Source: Sphingomonas yabuuchiae
GTDB taxonomy: Bacteria > Pseudomonadota > Alphaproteobacteria > Sphingomonadales > Sphingomonadaceae
Reading direction: 5' to 3'
NCBI RefSeq assembly: GCF_014199595.1
Contig: NZ_JACHNX010000008.1
Coordinates: forward strand, 124,001-188,000
Length of the DNA stretch: 64,000 nucleotides
The notes under the pieces are model-generated. The model saw only the letters and a list, made by a program, of their open reading frames with translations, was not told the DNA's origin and did not search any database. The translations under genes were made by a program, and so were the position numbers. Positions 36,346 to 43,678 of the stretch are shown here, piece by piece; within the stretch, counting starts at the first letter, position 1; every line of letters begins with the position of its first letter.

Positions 36346-38184
36346 ATGATCCGTTCCGCCGCTTCCGGCGCCGTACTCGCCTTTGTGCTGGCCGGTGCCG
36401 CTCACGCCCAGACTGCAGCGCCCGCCGCGCCGGCAACCCAGCCGCCCGCGACCGCCGCCGGGGCGGATGCCTTTGTCGCCGAGGCCGAGAAGACGTTGGC
36501 CGAAAAATCCGTTGGCGCGCAGCAGGTCGCCTGGGTCAATGCGACTTATATCACCGACGACACCGATGCGCTGGCCGCCGCGTCGGGCGCGGAGATGACC
36601 GATCTCGCCGTCCGTTACGGCCTGGGGGCGGCGCGTTATCAGGCGCTGCCGGGCCTGTCCTATGACACCAAGCGCAAGCTGGACCTGTTGCGCGGTGGCA
36701 TTACCTTGCCCGCGCCGACCACGCCGGGGGCCTCGGCACAGTTGTCGATGCTGACGACGCGCATGTCCTCCTCCTATGGCAAGGGCAAGGGCGTGCTGAA
36801 CGGCCAGCCGATCAACGGATCGGACATCGAGGCCGCGATGGGCAGCGAGCGCGATCCGGCGAAACTGAAGGAAATGTGGGTCAGCTGGCACGACAATGTC
36901 GGCGCGCCGATGCGGGCCGATTACACCCAGATGACCGCGCTGGCGAACCAGGGCGCCAAGGAGCTGGGCTATGTCGATGCCGGGTCGCTGTGGCGCTCGG
37001 GCTATGACATGTCGCCCGAACAGTTCGCGCAGGTGACCGACCGGATCTGGGGCGAGCTGGAGCCGCTGTACAAGGCGCTCCACACTTATGTCCGCTGGAA
37101 GCTGAACGAGAAATATGGCGACACGGTGCAGGCCAAGACCGGCCCGATCCGCGCCGACCTGCTCGGCAATATGTGGGCGCAGGAATGGGGCAATATCTAT
37201 GACCTCGTCGCGCCGAAGGGGGCGGGCGATGTCGGATACGACACCGGCGATCTGCTGAAGGCCAAGGGATATGACCCGATCAAGATGGTGAAGGCGGGCG
37301 AGGGCTTCTATTCCTCGCTCGGCTTCGCGCCCCTGCCGCAGACCTTCTGGCAGCGGTCGCAGATCGTGAAGCCCGCCGACCGCGAAGTGATCTGTCATGC
37401 CTCGGCCTGGGATGTCGACAACAAGGACGATATCCGGATCAAGATGTGCACGAAGGTCAATGCGGACGACTTCGTGACCATTCATCACGAGCTGGGGCAT
37501 AATTATTACCAGCGCGCGTACAAGGATCAGCCGTTCCTTTACAAGAACGGCGCGAATGACGGTTTCCACGAGGCGATCGGTGATACCGTCGCGCTGTCGA
37601 TCACGCCCGATTATCTGGTGAAGATCGGCCTGCTCGATCCGGCCCGCGTGCCCAGCGCAGACAAGGATATCGGCCTGCTGCTGCGTCAGGCGATGGACAA
37701 GGTGGCATTCCTGCCCTTCGGTCTGCTGATCGACAAGTGGCGTTGGGGCGTATTCTCGGGCCAGATCCCGGCCGGGCAATATCAGGCGGGCTGGGACGCG
37801 CTGCGCCTGAAATATCAGGGCGTAGTGCCGCCGGTCGCGCGCGACGAGACGAAATTCGATCCGGGTGCCAAATATCATATCCCAGCGGGTGTGCCCTATG
37901 CGCGCTATTTCCTGGCGCGGGTGCTTCAGTTCCAGTTCTACAAGGCGGCATGCCAGCAGGCCGGGTGGAAGGGGCCGCTCCACCGCTGCTCCTTCTATGG
38001 CAACAAGGAGGTCGGCAAGAAGCTGAACGCGATGCTGGCCATGGGCCAGTCCAAGCCGTGGCCGGACGCGCTTCAGGTGTTCACCGGCAGCCGCGAGATG
38101 TCTGGCAAGGCGCTGGTCGAATATTTCGCCCCGCTCAAGACGTGGCTGGACCAGCAGAACAAGGGCAAGCCGCAGGGTTGGTGA
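36346..38184 (+). CDS. M2 family (ACE-like) peptidyl-dipeptidase, exported
   Basis: This is a zinc dicarboxypeptidase homologous to angiotensin-converting enzyme, removing C-terminal dipeptides from peptides. The 612-residue precursor has a signal peptide ending in HAQ (about residue 23), a short Pro/Ala-rich linker and one M2 catalytic domain. The zinc motif is HELGH (residues 381-385), with the third ligand Glu in NDGFHEAIGD downstream. AGGGGG lies just before the ATG. Like the S9 enzyme at 26-28 kb it is predicted to act in the periplasm. Confidence 0.95.
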   Translation: MIRSAASGAVLAFVLAGAAHAQTAAPAAPATQPPATAAGADAFVAEAEKTLAEKSVGAQQVAWVNATYITDDTDALAAASGAEMTDLAVRYGLGAARYQALPGLSYDTKRKLDLLRGGITLPAPTTPGASAQLSMLTTRMSSSYGKGKGVLNGQPINGSDIEAAMGSERDPAKLKEMWVSWHDNVGAPMRADYTQMTALANQGAKELGYVDAGSLWRSGYDMSPEQFAQVTDRIWGELEPLYKALHTYVRWKLNEKYGDTVQAKTGPIRADLLGNMWAQEWGNIYDLVAPKGAGDVGYDTGDLLKAKGYDPIKMVKAGEGFYSSLGFAPLPQTFWQRSQIVKPADREVICHASAWDVDNKDDIRIKMCTKVNADDFVTIHHELGHNYYQRAYKDQPFLYKNGANDGFHEAIGDTVALSITPDYLVKIGLLDPARVPSADKDIGLLLRQAMDKVAFLPFGLLIDKWRWGVFSGQIPAGQYQAGWDALRLKYQGVVPPVARDETKFDPGAKYHIPAGVPYARYFLARVLQFQFYKAACQQAGWKGPLHRCSFYGNKEVGKKLNAMLAMGQSKPWPDALQVFTGSREMSGKALVEYFAPLKTWLDQQNKGKPQGW

Positions 38185-38218
38185 GGCTGGGGGGGGTATG
38201 TTCCGCCGCTGGCGTTGC

Positions 38219-38357
38219 CTGCCCCACCTTCACTCGCTGTCGCGAGCGGTCCCCCTCCCCAAGCACAGCTTGGGGAGGAATTGAGACGGCATTCCTCCAA
38301 ATCCTCCCCATCTACGATGGGGAGGGGGACCGCCGCAAAGCGGTGGTGGAGGGGCGT
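38219..38357. repeat. CCTCCCC/GGGGAGG family repeat, tandem (copy 6)
   Basis: Two units lie side by side. The first has CCCCACCTTCACTCGCTGTCGCGAGCGG with CCCTCCCCAAGCACAGCTTGGGGAGG. The second has ATCCTCCCCATCTACGATGGGGAGG with GACCGCCGCAAAGCGGTGGTGGAGGGG. The last part repeats the segment in copy 4. It lies between the M2 peptidase gene and the convergent Lys/Pro/Ala-rich gene. Confidence 0.75.
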
Positions 38358-38396
38358 TTATACCAGCGTCCGCTCAGGCCGAACGGCTGCCTGGGA

Positions 38397-38849
38397 TCAG
38401 TCCTTCTCGCTATCCTTGTCTTTGCCCTTGTCGCGTTTGGGCGTGCTGCCCTTGAGCGACAGCAGCGCCGCCGTCAGTCCGGCCGCTGCCGCCAGACTGC
38501 CCAGGATCGAGGCCACGCCCCATTTGCCGCCGACCCGGTCCAGCCCGTGCTTGCCCAAGGCAGGCGCGGGGGCCGGTTTGATGGCAGCCGGTTTGCGCGG
38601 GGGTGCCTTGCGAGGCGCCGTGCGCTTGGTCGAACGGGGCTTGGGGGGCGCCTTGGGCTTGGGCACGGGCTTGGGGGCCTCGGCCACCGCATCCTCGGCG
38701 TCCTCCAAGGTAGCCGCGTCGACCGGTTCCTCCTCGACAGGGGCGGGCTTGGGCGCCGGACGCTTGCGCGGCGTGGGCGTGCCGGCTGCCTTGGGCGTGG
38801 CGCGGCGGCGGGGCGGGCGTGGCGTTTTCGGGTCCGTGGTATCGACCAT
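38397..38849 (-). CDS. Lys/Pro/Ala-rich protein with a C-terminal hydrophobic segment
   Basis: This 150-residue protein has two low-complexity basic stretches rich in Pro, Lys, Arg and Ala (about residues 5-35 and 60-100), separated by an acidic patch (VEEEPVDAATLEDAEDAVAE). A Gly/Ala/Leu hydrophobic segment (about 113-133) and a charged tail (KRDKGKDKDSEKD) follow. The basic repeats resemble histone-H1-like or TonB-linker sequence. I chose the ATG at 38849, with GGGGGA seven bases upstream. A near-consensus stress promoter lies 46 bases upstream. Function is unknown. Confidence 0.7.
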   Translation of the reverse strand: MVDTTDPKTPRPPRRRATPKAAGTPTPRKRPAPKPAPVEEEPVDAATLEDAEDAVAEAPKPVPKPKAPPKPRSTKRTAPRKAPPRKPAAIKPAPAPALGKHGLDRVGGKWGVASILGSLAAAAGLTAALLSLKGSTPKRDKGKDKDSEKD

Positions 38850-38894
38850 GACGAAATCCCCCATTCAAACAAAGCAGCTTCGGTTCGTCACCGT

Positions 38895-38919
38895 AACGCT
38901 TCCACCCGCCCCCGGTTGC
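38895..38919 (-). promoter_or_regulatory. Near-consensus sigma-EcfG-type promoter
   Basis: On the minus strand GCAAC (38919-38915) is followed after exactly 16 bases by CGTT (38898-38895). The alphaproteobacterial general stress promoter is GGAAC-N16/17-CGTT, so this differs at one base. It lies 46 bases before the Lys/Pro/Ala-rich protein's start codon. Confidence 0.45.
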
Positions 38920-38922
38920 TTG

Positions 38923-40359
38923 TCAGCGGAAGGGCGGCTCGTTGAACGCGCGCAGCTTGCGGCTGTGCAGCTTGTTGCCTTCCCGACGCAGTTGCTCGCA
39001 GGTCTCGATGCCGATCCGCATATGCTCGCTGATCGCGCGTTCGTAGAAACGGTTGGCCTGACCCGGCAGCTTCAGCTCGCCATGTAGCGGCTTGTCCGAC
39101 ACGCACAGCAGTGTCCCATAGGGCACGCGGAAGCGATAACCCTGCGCCGCGATCGTCGCCGACTCCATGTCGATCCCGACCGCGCGGCTGAGCGAGAAGC
39201 GCAACGCCGACTTGGAATAGCGCAGCTCCCAGTTGCGGTCGTCGGTGGTGACGATCGTACCGGTGCGCAGGCGACGCTTCAGCTCGTCACCCGATTGGCC
39301 CGAGACGATCTCGGCTGCCTTGGCGAGTGCGACCTGCACCTCGGCGATGGCGGGCACCGGGATTTCGGGCGGCAGCACATCGTCCAGCACATGGTCGTCG
39401 CGCAGATAAGCATGCGCCAGCACATAGTCGCCGATCCGCTGGCTGGGACGAAGGCCGCCGCAATGGCCGATCATCAGCCAAGCCTCGGGCCGCATGACCG
39501 CGAGGTGATCGCAGATTGTCTTGGCGTTGGACGGGCCGACGCCGATATTGACGAGCGTGATGCCGGTGCCGTCCTTGGCGACCAGATGATAGGCGGGCAT
39601 CTGGTGCCGCCGCCACGCGCTGTCGGTGACGATCTTGTCGACATCCTCCGGCCGTTCGATCACGACGCCGCCCGCGCCGGACAGGGCGGTGAAGCGCGAA
39701 CCCTCGCCCAGCTGCGACGCGCCCCAGCGAACGAATTCATCGACATAGCGGTGATAGTTGGTGAACAACACGAAGCGCTGGCAATGCTCGGGCGGGGTGC
39801 CGGTATAGTGGCGCAGGCGCGCAAGCGAGAAGTCGGTGCGCAACCCGTCGAACAGCGCCAGCGGCCGGTTGCCGTCGGCATTCATCCACAGGCCGTCGGC
39901 GATCTCGTCACCGATATGCGCGAGTTCGGTCGCGGGGAAGAAACGCGCCAACTCGGCCGCTGATACCGTGTCCAGGCTCAGGGCATGGCCGGGGTCGAGG
40001 ACATAAGGGAAGGGGATTTCCTGGCGACCGGGCACCGCCTCGACCGAGACGTCGTAATCCTCGATCAGCAGCGTCAGTTGCTCGACCAGATAATCCTTGA
40101 ACAGCGCGGGCTTGGTGACGCTGATCCGATAGTCGCCGGGCGACACCAATCGGCCGAACGACCGCATCGGGGCAGGGCGCCCGCCCTCGCCGCGATAGAT
40201 CAGGCGGATTTCGGGATAGGCGAAACAACCATGCGCACGGTCTTCCAGCGTGGGCGCGGTGCCGTCACGGAGATAGAGGGTCAACGCATCCTTCAGACGC
40301 GTGACGGAGGCGGTATAGAGGCGGTCGAGTTCTTCGACGATCTGGACAGCGTGAGTCAT
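38923..40359 (-). CDS. amn: AMP nucleosidase
   Basis: Amn hydrolyses AMP to adenine and ribose-5-phosphate, adjusting the adenylate pool. The 478-residue length matches the family. An N-terminal regulatory domain (about 1-180) is followed by a nucleoside-phosphorylase-fold catalytic domain, with the segments NIGVGPSNAKTICDHLAV, MIGHCGGLRPSQ and the C-terminal VGIDMESATIA, whose acidic residues contact the ribose. It is transcribed alone on the minus strand. I see no regulatory sequence beyond the simple upstream gap. Confidence 0.96.
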   Translation of the reverse strand: MTHAVQIVEELDRLYTASVTRLKDALTLYLRDGTAPTLEDRAHGCFAYPEIRLIYRGEGGRPAPMRSFGRLVSPGDYRISVTKPALFKDYLVEQLTLLIEDYDVSVEAVPGRQEIPFPYVLDPGHALSLDTVSAAELARFFPATELAHIGDEIADGLWMNADGNRPLALFDGLRTDFSLARLRHYTGTPPEHCQRFVLFTNYHRYVDEFVRWGASQLGEGSRFTALSGAGGVVIERPEDVDKIVTDSAWRRHQMPAYHLVAKDGTGITLVNIGVGPSNAKTICDHLAVMRPEAWLMIGHCGGLRPSQRIGDYVLAHAYLRDDHVLDDVLPPEIPVPAIAEVQVALAKAAEIVSGQSGDELKRRLRTGTIVTTDDRNWELRYSKSALRFSLSRAVGIDMESATIAAQGYRFRVPYGTLLCVSDKPLHGELKLPGQANRFYERAISEHMRIGIETCEQLRREGNKLHSRKLRAFNEPPFR

Positions 40360-40438
40360 CGTCCAGAGCTAAGCCCTGTTTACCGGGCTGGCAAGCGGGT
40401 GCGGGCGACATCGGATCGCCCACACCCGCGCCATGGGG

Positions 40439-40657
40439 TCAGGCCCCCAGTGCCGAATTCTCGTCGTCACCGGGCGTGCGCAGCTTCGACGCGCCGAACG
40501 CCGCACCGGCGACGGCCGCCGCGACGCCCGCCGCGATTCCGGCGGCGGCATAGGGGTGTTCCTTCACCTTGTCGCCGGCCGCCTTGGCGGCGCCCTGCGC
40601 CTTTTCGGTGAAGCTCTTGGCCTGTGCCTGCTTTTCGGGTGGGACATAGGTGGTCAT
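40439..40657 (-). CDS. Small ElaB/YqjD (DUF883)-like membrane-associated protein
   Basis: This 72-residue protein has a charged N-terminal half (KQAQAKSFTEKAQGAAKAAGDKV), the segment KEHPYAAAGIAAGVAAAVAGAAFGA and a polar tail. A helix followed by a Gly/Ala membrane segment after a HPY motif recalls DUF883/ElaB proteins, which anchor to the inner membrane and bind resting ribosomes in E. coli. That match is by pattern only. GGAG lies 8 bases before the ATG, and a full sigma-EcfG-type promoter lies 43 bases upstream, consistent with a stress or stationary-phase role. Confidence 0.75.
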   Translation of the reverse strand: MTTYVPPEKQAQAKSFTEKAQGAAKAAGDKVKEHPYAAAGIAAGVAAAVAGAAFGASKLRTPGDDENSALGA

Positions 40658-40699
40658 GGCAAGGCTCCTCTCATTGTGCCGATCCTTCGATGGGCAAAA

Positions 40700-40725
40700 A
40701 ACGCCAAAGCCTCCAGCACTGTTCC
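40700..40725 (-). promoter_or_regulatory. Consensus sigma-EcfG-type promoter
   Basis: On the minus strand a perfect GGAAC (40725-40721) and CGTT (40703-40700) are separated by 17 bases. This matches the GGAAC-N16/17-CGTT promoter of the alphaproteobacterial general stress sigma factor. It is directed at the 72-residue DUF883-like gene, whose start codon lies 43 bases downstream. Confidence 0.65.
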
Positions 40726-40772
40726 ACCCCCGATCCGACCGGCCGTGCGACCGACCGGATCAGCAGGGCCGA

Positions 40773-41252
40773 TCAGAGGACCGAGAGGAGATGCTCGGCC
40801 GAGCTGACCTTGAACTCGCCCGGTGCCTCGACGAACAGCTGTTCGACCACGCCGTCGTTGACCAGCATCGTGTAGCGCTGGCTGCGCGTGCCCATGCCGA
40901 ACTTCGACCCGTCCAGCGTCAGGCCGACCGCCTTGGCCAGATCGGCATTGCCGTCGGCCAGCATGGTGATCTCGCTGGCATTGTTGGTCTGGCGCCAGGC
41001 CTTCATGACGAACACGTCGTTGACCGAGGTGCAGGCAATCTCGTCCACGCCCTTGGCCTTCACGGCATCCGCCTGGGCGATGAAGCCGGGCAGGTGCTGC
41101 GCCGAGCAGGTGGGGGTGAAGGCGCCGGGCACCGCGAACAGCGCGACGCGCTTGCCCGCAAAATAATCGGTGGTGTTGACCTGTTCGGGGCCTTCGGGCG
41201 TCACCTTGACCAGCGTGATGCTAGGCAGGCGGTCTCCGACCTTGATCGTCAT
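40773..41252 (-). CDS. Peroxiredoxin (Prx5 type)
   Basis: This thiol peroxidase reduces hydrogen peroxide and alkyl hydroperoxides. The 159-residue protein has the peroxidatic Cys49 in VPGAFTPTCS, followed by the HLPGF and EIACTSVND segments of the Prx5/hybrid peroxiredoxin group. No fused glutaredoxin domain is present. The ATG at 41252 starts the conserved MTIKVGDRLP; the frame is open well beyond this point only as shadow translation. It is divergent from yqgE, which begins 105 bases away. Confidence 0.95.
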   Translation of the reverse strand: MTIKVGDRLPSITLVKVTPEGPEQVNTTDYFAGKRVALFAVPGAFTPTCSAQHLPGFIAQADAVKAKGVDEIACTSVNDVFVMKAWRQTNNASEITMLADGNADLAKAVGLTLDGSKFGMGTRSQRYTMLVNDGVVEQLFVEAPGEFKVSSAEHLLSVL

Positions 41253-41357
41253 CGTGCGGATCCTTCGCGGGGGATTTGCCACGGCACCATGCCGGGCCAC
41301 GCGGCGTTCATGGCGCAGAGACCTTATAGATTTCAAGCATGGCGAGGTGGGGCGACG

Positions 41358-41939
41358 ATGCCTATAGTCGGTGGCGTGCATCAACTGACCTATCTTTCCG
41401 GCCAATTCCTGCTGGCCCTGCCCGGCATGGGCGATCCCCGTTTCGATCATGCCATCATCGCCGTATGCGCCCATGACGAGGGCGGGGCGCTCGGCATCGG
41501 GCTGGGCGCGACGATCGACGGCATCGGCTTCCATACGTTGCTCGACCAGTTCGAGATCGCGCATGGCGATATCCCCGACGCGCCGGTCCATTATGGCGGA
41601 CCTGTCGAGCCGCGGCGCGGCTTCGTGCTGCACAGCCATGACTGGCAGGGGCAGGACAGCGTTGATGTCGGCGGCCGCTGGGTGCTGTCGAGCACGGTCG
41701 ACGTGCTGCGCGCCATCGCCGAGGGCAACGGGCCGAAGCAATGGGTCGTCGCGCTGGGCTATGCCGGATGGGATGCGGGCCAGTTGGAGCAGGAGCTGCG
41801 CGAACCCGGCACCTGGTTCAACGTCGGTGGCGAGCCGGGCATCCTGTTCGACGTGCCCGCCGAGGACCGCTGGCAGGCGGCTTACGGCGCGGCCGGTGTC
41901 GATCCGCGCCAGCTGGTGACGGGCGGCGGCAGGGCCTGA
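41358..41939 (+). CDS. YqgE/AlgH family protein
   Basis: The 193-residue protein fits the YqgE/AlgH (UPF0301) family: GQFLLALPGMGDPRFDHAIIAVCAHDEGGALGI near the N-terminus, VHYGGPVEPRRGFVLHS in the middle, and ALGYAGWDAGQLEQEL toward the C-terminus. The biochemical role of the family is not established. The ATG at 41358 is used; a GTG at 41373 just before the conserved block is possible. It is separated from ahcY by a repeat and a palindrome. Confidence 0.9.
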   Translation: MPIVGGVHQLTYLSGQFLLALPGMGDPRFDHAIIAVCAHDEGGALGIGLGATIDGIGFHTLLDQFEIAHGDIPDAPVHYGGPVEPRRGFVLHSHDWQGQDSVDVGGRWVLSSTVDVLRAIAEGNGPKQWVVALGYAGWDAGQLEQELREPGTWFNVGGEPGILFDVPAEDRWQAAYGAAGVDPRQLVTGGGRA

Positions 41940-41948
41940 ACGATCCTG

Positions 41949-41971
41949 TTCCTCCCCTTGCAGGGGAGGAA
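41949..41971. repeat. Minimal CCTCCCC/GGGGAGG palindrome (copy 7)
   Basis: TTCCTCCCC-TTGCA-GGGGAGGAA is a perfect 9-bp stem with a 5-base loop. It is the end module of the larger repeats standing alone, 10 bases after the yqgE stop. It may act as a hairpin at the end of the yqgE message. Confidence 0.8.
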
Positions 41972-41987
41972 TGCAAGACGCTCAACG

Positions 41988-42007
41988 ATATAAAGATATC
42001 TTTATAT
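41988..42007. promoter_or_regulatory. Perfect 20-bp AT-rich palindrome upstream of ahcY
   Basis: ATATAAAGATATCTTTATAT is a perfect palindrome in otherwise GC-rich DNA, 95 bases before the ahcY start. Its form suits a dimeric repressor. ArsR-type SahR regulators that respond to S-adenosylhomocysteine bind palindromes in front of methionine-cycle genes in many proteobacteria, and a TAAAGATATCTTTA-like core fits my memory of that motif. The assignment to SahR is inference. Confidence 0.65.
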
Positions 42008-42101
42008 TTGATCCCTAAGGCGATCACCGCTAAGGCGGGCGCCGTGCCGATCGGCGTGCGCGCTACGTCTTGGTCGGCCCCATTTTGCACGGAGTTTCGT
42101 C

Positions 42102-43520
42102 GTGTCCACGACTGCCGCCACCAAGAACGATTACGTCATCAAGGACATCAGCCTGGCTGATTTCGGCCGCGCCGAGATCAAGATCGCCGAGACCGAGATG
42201 CCCGGCCTGATGGCCCTGCGCGACGAATTCGGCGCTCAACAGCCGCTCAAGGGCGCGCGCATCACCGGCTCGCTGCACATGACGATCCAGACCGCCGTGC
42301 TGATCGAGACGCTGACCGCGCTCGGCGCCGACGTCCGCTGGGCGACCTGCAACATCTACTCGACCCAGGACCATGCCGCCGCCGCGATCGCCGCGAGCGG
42401 CGTGCCCGTCTTCGCCGTCAAGGGCGAGACGCTGGCCGAATATTGGGACTATGTCGGCGACATCTTCACCTGGGACGGCGACGTCGAGGGTCAGACCGCC
42501 AACATCATCCTGGACGATGGCGGCGACGCGACCATGTTCGCGCTCTGGGGCGCCAAGCTGGAAGCCGGCCAGACCTTCGGCGAGCCGGAAAATGAGGAAG
42601 AGGTCGAGTTCCAGCGTTCGGTCAAGGCGTTCATCGCCAAGAAGCCTGGCTATCTGACGCAGACCGTCAAGAACCTGAAGGGCGTGTCGGAAGAGACGAC
42701 CACCGGCGTTCACCGCCTGTACGAGATCGCGAAGAAGGGCGAGCTGCCTTTCCCGGCGATCAACGTCAACGACTCGGTCACCAAGTCGAAGTTCGACAAC
42801 CTCTATGGCTGCAAGGAATCGCTGGTCGACGCGATCCGTCGCGCCACCGACGTCATGCTGGCTGGCAAGGTCGCTGCGGTCGCCGGTTTCGGCGACGTGG
42901 GCAAGGGCTCGGCCCAGTCGCTGCGCAATGGCGGCGCGCGCGTGCTCGTGACCGAGATCGATCCGATCTGCGCGCTGCAGGCGGCGATGGAAGGCTTCGA
43001 GGTCGTGACCATGGATGAGGCCGTGAAGCGCGCCGACATCTTCGTCACCGCGACCGGCAACGCCGACGTCATCACCGCCGATCACATGAAGGCGATGAAG
43101 CCCATGTCGATCGTCTGCAACATCGGCCACTTCGACAGCGAGATCCAGATCGCGGCGCTGTCGAACTACAAGTGGACCGAAGTGAAGCCCGGTACCGACC
43201 TGGTCGAGTTCCCGGACGGCAAGCAGATCATCGTGCTGGCCAAGGGTCGCCTGGTGAACCTGGGCTGCGCGACCGGCCACCCGTCCTTCGTGATGTCGGC
43301 CTCGTTCACCAACCAGACGCTCGCCCAGATCGAGCTGTGGACCAAGGGCGAGAACTACAAGAACGAAGTCTACGTCCTGCCCAAGCACCTCGACGAGAAG
43401 GTCGCCGCGCTCCACCTCGAAAAGCTGGGCGTCCAGCTGTCGAAGCTGTCGGAGAAGCAGGCCGCTTACATCGGCGTGCCGGTCGAAGGTCCGTTCAAGC
43501 CGGATCATTACCGCTACTGA
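42102..43520 (+). CDS. ahcY: Adenosylhomocysteinase
   Basis: AhcY splits S-adenosylhomocysteine into adenosine and homocysteine, removing the inhibitor produced by methyltransferases. The 472-residue protein has the substrate-domain motif [14 protein letters not shown], the NAD-binding motif [14 protein letters not shown], and a conserved C-terminal tail ending DHYRY. The start is a GTG at 42102 with GGAG about seven bases upstream. Codon use is noticeably more biased than in neighbouring genes, as expected for high expression. It is followed by a strong terminator. Confidence 0.98.
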   Translation: MSTTAATKNDYVIKDISLADFGRAEIKIAETEMPGLMALRDEFGAQQPLKGARITGSLHMTIQTAVLIETLTALGADVRWATCNIYSTQDHAAAAIAASGVPVFAVKGETLAEYWDYVGDIFTWDGDVEGQTANIILDDGGDATMFALWGAKLEAGQTFGEPENEEEVEFQRSVKAFIAKKPGYLTQTVKNLKGVSEETTTGVHRLYEIAKKGELPFPAINVNDSVTKSKFDNLYGCKESLVDAIRRATDVMLAGKVAAVAGFGDVGKGSAQSLRNGGARVLVTEIDPICALQAAMEGFEVVTMDEAVKRADIFVTATGNADVITADHMKAMKPMSIVCNIGHFDSEIQIAALSNYKWTEVKPGTDLVEFPDGKQIIVLAKGRLVNLGCATGHPSFVMSASFTNQTLAQIELWTKGENYKNEVYVLPKHLDEKVAALHLEKLGVQLSKLSEKQAAYIGVPVEGPFKPDHYRY

Positions 43521-43550
43521 TCCCGTCTTCTGGCTTTGTCCGAACGAGAA

Positions 43551-43577
43551 GGGCCGTCCGAAAGGGCGGCCCTTTTT
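43551..43577 (+). terminator. Intrinsic terminator of ahcY
   Basis: GGGCCGTCC-GAAA-GGGCGGCCC forms a 9-bp stem (one G-T pair) with a tetraloop and is followed by TTTTT. It begins 30 bases after the ahcY stop and separates ahcY from divL. Confidence 0.93.
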
Positions 43578-43678
43578 CTTTGGCTGCGTCCCACGGCTCT
43601 GCGTCTTCGTTATGGCGTATCGCGTGCCGATCGGGCTAGAGATGGGCGGATGCAGCGTTTCGGCCCGGCCTTTCTCGG

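Noticed and set aside
41972..42101. SAM or SAH riboswitch before ahcY
   Set aside because: Only short GC-rich hairpins and the 20-bp palindrome are visible. I could not match a known SAH or SAM riboswitch core; a covariance-model search would decide.
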